Source: JBLIRR01 sp049472395
GTDB lineage: Bacteria > SZUA-182 > DTGQ01 > JBLIRR01
Assembly (NCBI GenBank): GCA_049472395.1
Contig: JBLIRR010000010.1
Location: 101,222 to 165,221 of the forward strand
Length of the DNA stretch: 64,000 bases
Direction: 5' to 3'
The notes below the pieces were generated by a model. The model was given only the letters and a program-made list of their open reading frames with translations, did no database searches and was not told the DNA's origin. Positions 60,553 to 64,000 of this stretch are shown here, one piece after another. How positions within the stretch are numbered: position 1 is the stretch's first letter; each line of letters begins with the position of its first letter. A program made the translations under genes and the position numbers.

Positions 60553-60939
60553 ATGGAACAAAAAGAAATAGAACAATTAAAAAAACAAAAAGATAACGCC
60601 TATTGGGAACGTAATCAGTTAGTAGCGGCACTCTCAAAATTATTTCCCTCTCATCTTGCCAAGCACCCAGAAGATGACAAGGAGTGGGAAGATGATTGGC
60701 GAACGATTGTGGTTATTAACATTCCAATTGAAAAAGCCAATTTATCTACTTATGAGATTGAACGAATTAAATCGGAAAATCGATTCGACAATCCATCGCT
60801 ACAATTAAGCTGGCATATCCACGATACTGAAATTCCTATGTTTGACCATTTAAATTATAGAGATTATCGTTGGGACGGACATAGCACCGAAGAAAAATAT
60901 TGCAGATTGAGGAAATTAAAAGTAAGAGAATCTAATTAA
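60553..60939 (+). CDS. Accessory protein of unknown function
   Basis: 128 residues. A short N-terminal coiled coil (EIEQLKKQKDNAYWERNQLVAALSKLF) is followed by a compact part rich in Trp, His and Asp (DDKEWEDDWRTIVVINIP, LSWHIHDTEIPMFDHL, YRDYRWDGHSTEEKY). Similar short proteins occur in phages and plasmids, but no function is recognised. It follows the Sak4-like gene. Confidence 0.6.
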   Translation: MEQKEIEQLKKQKDNAYWERNQLVAALSKLFPSHLAKHPEDDKEWEDDWRTIVVINIPIEKANLSTYEIERIKSENRFDNPSLQLSWHIHDTEIPMFDHLNYRDYRWDGHSTEEKYCRLRKLKVRESN

Positions 60940-61009
60940 AATATATTATCTTTCCTTATAAGCTGATTACAAAAGTCAATCAGTTTCATAGGAAGGTGAT
61001 TAAAAATCA

Positions 61010-61438
61010 ATGAAGATGAAAGATTACAGAGGCGAGCCTTTTTTGAAGCCGGACAATGTGAAAGACGGCGATATTTTAGAAATCTTGGACGAAGGCACGC
61101 CAGGGACTAACTTTAATGGCAAACCGGTCTCTACTTTCAAGGTAAAATTTCCAAAGGAAGATATTGTGCGCAGATTAACCTTGAACGAGCAATCGGTGAA
61201 TAATTTAGTGGAGGCGTATTGCTCCGACCAGAACGACCCGGACAGCGAGGATTTTATTGGAAAGCAGGCCATTGTCAGAATAAAGTCGGCTAATATCGCT
61301 GGCGCCGAAAAGGAGTTTATTGTTCTTGAGGTAGTGAAAGAGGGGGCCGCGAAAGAAGATACTGATGATATTCCGGTTATAGAGAATGAAGATGATGAAT
61401 CAGAGGAAAAGGTTGATCCCAAAAACATTCCGTTCTAA
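61010..61438 (+). CDS. Putative ssDNA-binding protein with SSB-like C-terminal tip
   Basis: 142 residues. The N-terminal 110 residues look beta-rich (VKDGDILEILDEGTPGTNFN, STFKVKFPKEDIVRRL, QAIVRIKSANIAG) and could form an OB-fold. The C-terminal 30 residues are strongly acidic and end DPKNIPF, close to the acidic IPF tip by which bacterial SSB recruits partners. Next to a Sak4-like ATPase this suggests a phage-type SSB. A GGAAGGTGATT site precedes tandem ATGs at 61010 and 61016. SSB function is inferred; no classical SSB motif is seen. Confidence 0.55.
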   Translation: MKMKDYRGEPFLKPDNVKDGDILEILDEGTPGTNFNGKPVSTFKVKFPKEDIVRRLTLNEQSVNNLVEAYCSDQNDPDSEDFIGKQAIVRIKSANIAGAEKEFIVLEVVKEGAAKEDTDDIPVIENEDDESEEKVDPKNIPF

Positions 61439-61440
61439 AT

Positions 61441-61650
61441 ATGAAGCTGAAAAAGATTTACAAGCATCTTTTTCCCCTCAAAGTCCACAAAGTCAGAAGT
61501 AATAGTGATTTAGACAAATTTTATGAGGTGGAGGATTTTAGCGATGGTTTCCTGCGATGCAACTGCATCGCAGGACAGATGAAAAGACATTGCAGACATA
61601 AGGAATATATCAGGCGCGAGTTTTTGATGGCGAGCACGGATGGGCAGTAA
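61441..61650 (+). CDS. SWIM zinc-finger-like small protein
   Basis: 69 residues. RCNCIAGQMKRHCRHKEYI carries the C-x-C-x(n)-C-x-H pattern of a SWIM zinc finger, which binds DNA or protein. The N-terminus is basic. It starts two bases after the preceding stop, so it is probably translated with the putative SSB gene. It is the last gene of the rightward accessory run. Confidence 0.65.
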   Translation: MKLKKIYKHLFPLKVHKVRSNSDLDKFYEVEDFSDGFLRCNCIAGQMKRHCRHKEYIRREFLMASTDGQ

Positions 61651-61655
61651 GAATA

Positions 61656-62039
61656 TTATCCTACAATAGACCAAGATGATGGATCATACATTGATCCAAA
61701 AATAGCGCTACTTGATGATTGGACTGTGGTAATACCATCATGATCACGCATAAGATCAATAGGAAAAGGAATTTCTTTATTTTGTTTAGTCTTTGGAATA
61801 ATATTTTTAGCTACTTTACTAGTATATCTATATATTCTAGAAATATTATTTATATGCATTCTTGTTCTACTTGGAATAATGGGAACACCAAGATAAATAT
61901 TAAAAAGTAAGCTTAAAATTGTAAGATTGGTCCATAACTTCCTTCTTTCTAGAAATGAAGTATTAGATTTTAATTTTCTTTCTATTTCTTCAATCTTTTT
62001 ATTAATTTTCTTTATTTCTTCTGAAGTTTGCTCGTCCAA
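61656..62039 (-). CDS. Coiled-coil protein with membrane segment, unknown function
   Basis: 127 residues. An N-terminal coiled coil (SEEIKKINKKIEEIERKLKS) is followed by a hydrophobic segment (LTILSLLFNIYLGVPII) and a basic-to-polar C-terminal part. AT-rich, unlike the run to its left. A good promoter (TTGATA/TATAAT, 17-base spacer) lies upstream at 62076-62104, and an upstream site is shared with the SieB-like operon. It may be another membrane-acting accessory protein. Confidence 0.55.
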   Translation of the reverse strand: MDEQTSEEIKKINKKIEEIERKLKSNTSFLERRKLWTNLTILSLLFNIYLGVPIIPSRTRMHINNISRIYRYTSKVAKNIIPKTKQNKEIPFPIDLMRDHDGITTVQSSSSAIFGSMYDPSSWSIVG

Positions 62040-62075
62040 TTTATTTCCTCCTTCAAAATCAAATTATTATGAATT

Positions 62076-62132
62076 ATTATACTCATTTTTGTTAACCATA
62101 TCAAGTATCAAAAACTTATTGTTGAAAAGTGG
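62076..62132 (-). promoter_or_regulatory. Promoter and shared upstream site of the coiled-coil gene
   Basis: On the minus strand, TTGATA (62099-62104) and a perfect TATAAT (62076-62081) are 17 bases apart. Just upstream of the -35, positions 62112-62132 carry a motif whose minus-strand form is CCACTTTTCAACAATAAGTT. The same motif, one base shorter, precedes the promoter at 63118. Confidence 0.75.
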
Positions 62133-62159
62133 TGAGGGAGATTGGGAAAAATATTTTAT

Positions 62160-62786
62160 TTACTGAAATCCATTAAAATATTCTTCTCTTCCTCCTCTAA
62201 TAGCCTCTTTTATAAATTTTGGGCGATTACCATTAATATAACGTAATTCCTCCTCATTAAATTTTTTAGCTGAAAGTCCTACAAAATCTAAGTTAATAAA
62301 AGGCTTAACTATATCAGCTATTTTAATGGAATATACAAGGCCAGCTAAATTTTGTACATATATATCACTAACTGCAACAATAATCCCTTTTGATAATAAG
62401 CCGGTTACAACAGGATGGTCGATAGGCAAATGAATAGTGTTTTGGCCTTGGAGAAAAAATTCTCTTAATACAGCAATTTCTTTTTTGTCTAAATTATCTA
62501 ATTCTTCTATAGTTTTTAATTCTTTTTCTGCTTTAATTTTGCTTAATTTTCTTTTATTGTATAGAAAAGTTATTAATTCAACGATTAAAAAACATCCGGT
62601 TATAAGAAAAATAAGGCCAATATAGAGACTATATTCAGTTTTAACTTTTTCAAGCCCAATTTTTTTGATCCATTTATCTGGAGAGAATATAATAAAAGCA
62701 CAAGTAAAGAAAATACAACTTATTATAGTGATAGATTTTTTGGAGTCGCTAATTGATTTGAGAAAATTTAAAATCCATTCATGCAA
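62160..62786 (-). CDS. Superinfection exclusion protein SieB-like
   Basis: 208 residues. Two membrane helices (about 18-33 and 52-72) lead to a cytoplasmic part with LDNLDKKEIAVLREFF, IHLPIDHPVVTGLLSKGIIVAV. This matches the SieB family pattern of a two-helix membrane anchor followed by a K-E-x-x-L-R-E-F ... L-P-x-x-x-x-V-x-G-L-x-x-K-G-I-I module. SieB proteins of lambdoid prophages abort infection by other phages. It starts 12 bases after the upstream gene on the same strand, so the two form an operon. Family assignment is by eye; phage exclusion here is inferred. Confidence 0.7.
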   Translation of the reverse strand: MHEWILNFLKSISDSKKSITIISCIFFTCAFIIFSPDKWIKKIGLEKVKTEYSLYIGLIFLITGCFLIVELITFLYNKRKLSKIKAEKELKTIEELDNLDKKEIAVLREFFLQGQNTIHLPIDHPVVTGLLSKGIIVAVSDIYVQNLAGLVYSIKIADIVKPFINLDFVGLSAKKFNEEELRYINGNRPKFIKEAIRGGREEYFNGFQ

Positions 62787-62798
62787 TATTAATTTCCC

Positions 62799-63071
62799 CT
62801 AATGCTCTGACCTGTATTTCTTACTATTTTTTATGAAATTCAATACTGTATCTTCTTTTTGTTTTGGGATAAATTGGCCTATTTTATATTTTTTTTGGTT
62901 ATCGCGCTGTGAGGTCGCATCATCTATTCTAACATCAGGATTTTCTTCCCTACTTGCTGCATCAATATTTTTTTGAGTTATTGTAATTTCTATAGTTTTT
63001 CCATATTTCTTGATTTCATATTGGCCCGGTTTTGTCGGATTTCCTAAATCTTTACTCCAATTTATTATCAT
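62799..63071 (-). CDS. Small protein upstream of SieB-like gene, unknown function
   Basis: 90 residues from ATG 63071 (MIINWSKDLGNPTKPGQYEI), chosen because a promoter occupies the sequence ahead of it and a GAGG site is nine bases upstream; the longer frame to 63146 is not credible. Hydrophilic, with KYGKTIEITITQKNIDAA and a basic C-terminus. It is the first gene of the two-gene operon with the SieB-like gene and could act with it. No family recognised. Confidence 0.6.
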   Translation of the reverse strand: MIINWSKDLGNPTKPGQYEIKKYGKTIEITITQKNIDAASREENPDVRIDDATSQRDNQKKYKIGQFIPKQKEDTVLNFIKNSKKYRSEH

Positions 63072-63117
63072 ATTGTTGTCCTCTTTTTTTAAATAGTCTT
63101 TATTATTACAATAAGAT

Positions 63118-63171
63118 ATGATACAGAACTTAAAGTGTTTTGTCAATTATTAAACTTATTGTTAAAAGTGG
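63118..63171 (-). promoter_or_regulatory. Promoter and shared upstream site of the SieB-like operon
   Basis: On the minus strand a perfect TTGACA (63141-63146) and TATCAT (63118-63123) have a 17-base spacer. Upstream, 63152-63171 reads CCACTTTTAACAATAAGTTT, nearly identical to the site at 62112-62132 and at a similar distance from the -35. Confidence 0.8.
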
Positions 63172-63376
63172 CGTGTCCGGTCCGGTACAAGCAAATAGTT
63201 AGGAATTCAGCCACATCCAAACAGCATCTATAAGCATGCCGTGTTCTGTAAGAAGGTTGGTTGGCGTAGAACAATCAATAGATAAGCACATATTGTTGTA
63301 ACTTCTCAAAAAATATGTGGGAAAAAAAAGAAACAAGTACTGGTCAAACCAATTTTTTTATGATATAACAATATGG

Positions 63377-64000
63377 ATGAATATAGAGAAGCTACTACCC
63401 AAAATATTAGAAGGAGAAAAAAGTCCTATTGTCTGTCAATTGTTAGGCATTATTCAGCAGCAGGCAGAAGAAATACAGTGTTTAAAAGATGAGATTGCGC
63501 GATTAAAAGGGCAAAAGCCCAAACCCACTATTAAACCCTCGAATCTTGGTAAAGAAAGTGACAAAGATAAAAGGGGGAAAGGGCGCTCAAAACGGAAAAA
63601 GAAATCGAAGCGTAAAAATATAAAAATCCACAAAGACGTTATAATAGAGCCTGATACTATACCTTCCGGAAGCAAATTTATTGACTATAAAGATTTCATA
63701 GTTCAGGATATCATATTTCAACCATTTAATGTTCGGTATCGGCGAGCACGTTGGCGGACACCCGCAGGGGATTACCTTACTGGGGAATTACCAAAGGATG
63801 TGACAGGTCACTTTGGGCCGGGGCTGATATCTTTTGTATTATATCAATATCATGGGTGTCATGTAACTCAACCGTTGCTTATAGAACAACTTCGAGAGGT
63901 GGAGATTGATATCTCAACAGGACAGATCAACAATATACTCATAGAGAATAAGGACGATTTTCATAAAGAGAAGAAAGAACTATTAGTGACCGGCCTGAGC
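63377..64000 (+). CDS. IS66-like transposase, N-terminal part (runs off right edge)
   Basis: The frame is open from ATG 63377 to the window edge (208 codons). MNIEKLLPKILEGEKSPIVC is followed by a leucine-zipper-like stretch (IIQQQAEEIQCLKDEIARLK), a Lys/Arg-rich linker, and then HFGPGLISFVLYQYHGCHVT and QPLLIEQLREVEIDISTGQI. This order (coiled coil, basic linker, then a YQYHxCHVTQPLLxEQL region) is that of IS66-type transposases. The DDE catalytic part lies beyond the edge. The 205 bp upstream contain no coding sequence; clear terminal repeats were not identified. Confidence 0.75.
   Translation, partial: MNIEKLLPKILEGEKSPIVCQLLGIIQQQAEEIQCLKDEIARLKGQKPKPTIKPSNLGKESDKDKRGKGRSKRKKKSKRKNIKIHKDVIIEPDTIPSGSKFIDYKDFIVQDIIFQPFNVRYRRARWRTPAGDYLTGELPKDVTGHFGPGLISFVLYQYHGCHVTQPLLIEQLREVEIDISTGQINNILIENKDDFHKEKKELLVTGLS

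Noticed and set aside
63172..63376. Terminal inverted repeat of the IS66-like element
   Set aside because: A GTCCGGTCCGG repeat is visible near 63175 but the other end is outside the window, so the element's end cannot be placed.
1..64000. CRISPR array or rRNA operon
   Set aside because: No regularly spaced direct repeats of CRISPR type and no rRNA-like conserved stretches were seen on reading the sequence.

Overview
The window looks like part of an AT-rich chromosome from a diderm (LPS-making) anaerobic bacterium. The diderm markers are LpxD, Skp, BamA, LolC and LolD. A selenocysteine formate dehydrogenase and the selenocysteine tRNA itself point to anaerobic metabolism. A CIRCE-controlled groESL, a DUF1844 protein, a MinD-like ATPase beside a J-domain/RodZ-like protein, and secreted proteins ending in a Cys-Phe-Ile/Leu tail suggest a Desulfobacterota-like or related uncultured lineage. 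The exact phylum cannot be fixed from sequence reading alone.

Layout. 1-7.5 kb: three tandem paralogous secreted metalloproteases (the first cut by the window edge). 7.8-10.5 kb: a large secreted repeat protein. 10.5-15.2 kb: a GldA/GldF/GldG/DUF4340 ABC-type operon. 15.5-21.1 kb: HtrA protease, an RpoD/RpoS-like sigma factor, a DUF1844 protein and groESL. 21.5-26.9 kb: a small outer-membrane-type protein and a Sec-containing, Tat-exported formate dehydrogenase (alpha, beta, gamma). 26.9-29.9 kb: an MltD-like murein hydrolase, a class IV aminotransferase, tRNA-Arg(CCG) and rpmH. 29.9-37.2 kb: signalling genes (receiver-GGDEF, HDOD, a degenerate histidine kinase), then J-HTH, MinD-like, nucleotidyltransferase, proC and yggS. 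37.2-47.1 kb: the probable replication origin region, with two groups of DnaA boxes either side of a glycosyltransferase, then dnaA, a RemB-like DUF370 gene, gyrB, gyrA and a TPR lipoprotein. Genes tend to diverge from about 37.2 kb, as expected at an origin. 47.1-57.9 kb: a leftward envelope-biogenesis run (lysS, lolC, lolD, clpC, bamA, skp, lpxD, zinc ribbon), headed by selC.

To the right of selC (57.9 kb to the end) the character changes. There is a phage- or plasmid-like set of small genes: a Sak4-like recombination ATPase, a protein with an SSB-like C-terminal tip, and a SWIM zinc-finger protein. A small gene there is interrupted by a 150-bp MITE with an 8-bp target duplication. A superinfection-exclusion (SieB)-like operon and a neighbouring coiled-coil gene share an identical-looking site upstream of their promoters. 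An IS66-like transposase runs off the right edge. No integrase, capsid or tail gene is visible, so this is an accessory island or part of one rather than a demonstrable prophage.

The most interesting signals are the shared CF[IL] C-terminal tail of the secreted proteins, a composite nested-palindrome element in two copies plus a fragment, the MITE, the shared operator next to the SieB-like operon, the catalytically degenerate kinase and J-domain proteins, and the split DnaA-box layout. Stretches of more than 300 bases without a gene are: 1375-1799 (repeat fragment and palindrome), 15204-15510 (composite repeat), 18550-18959 (groEL terminator, otherwise nothing recognised), 20943-21527 (CIRCE, promoters, composite repeat), 37800-38274 (DnaA boxes) and 57922-58468 (terminators, inverted repeat, DnaA box, promoter).
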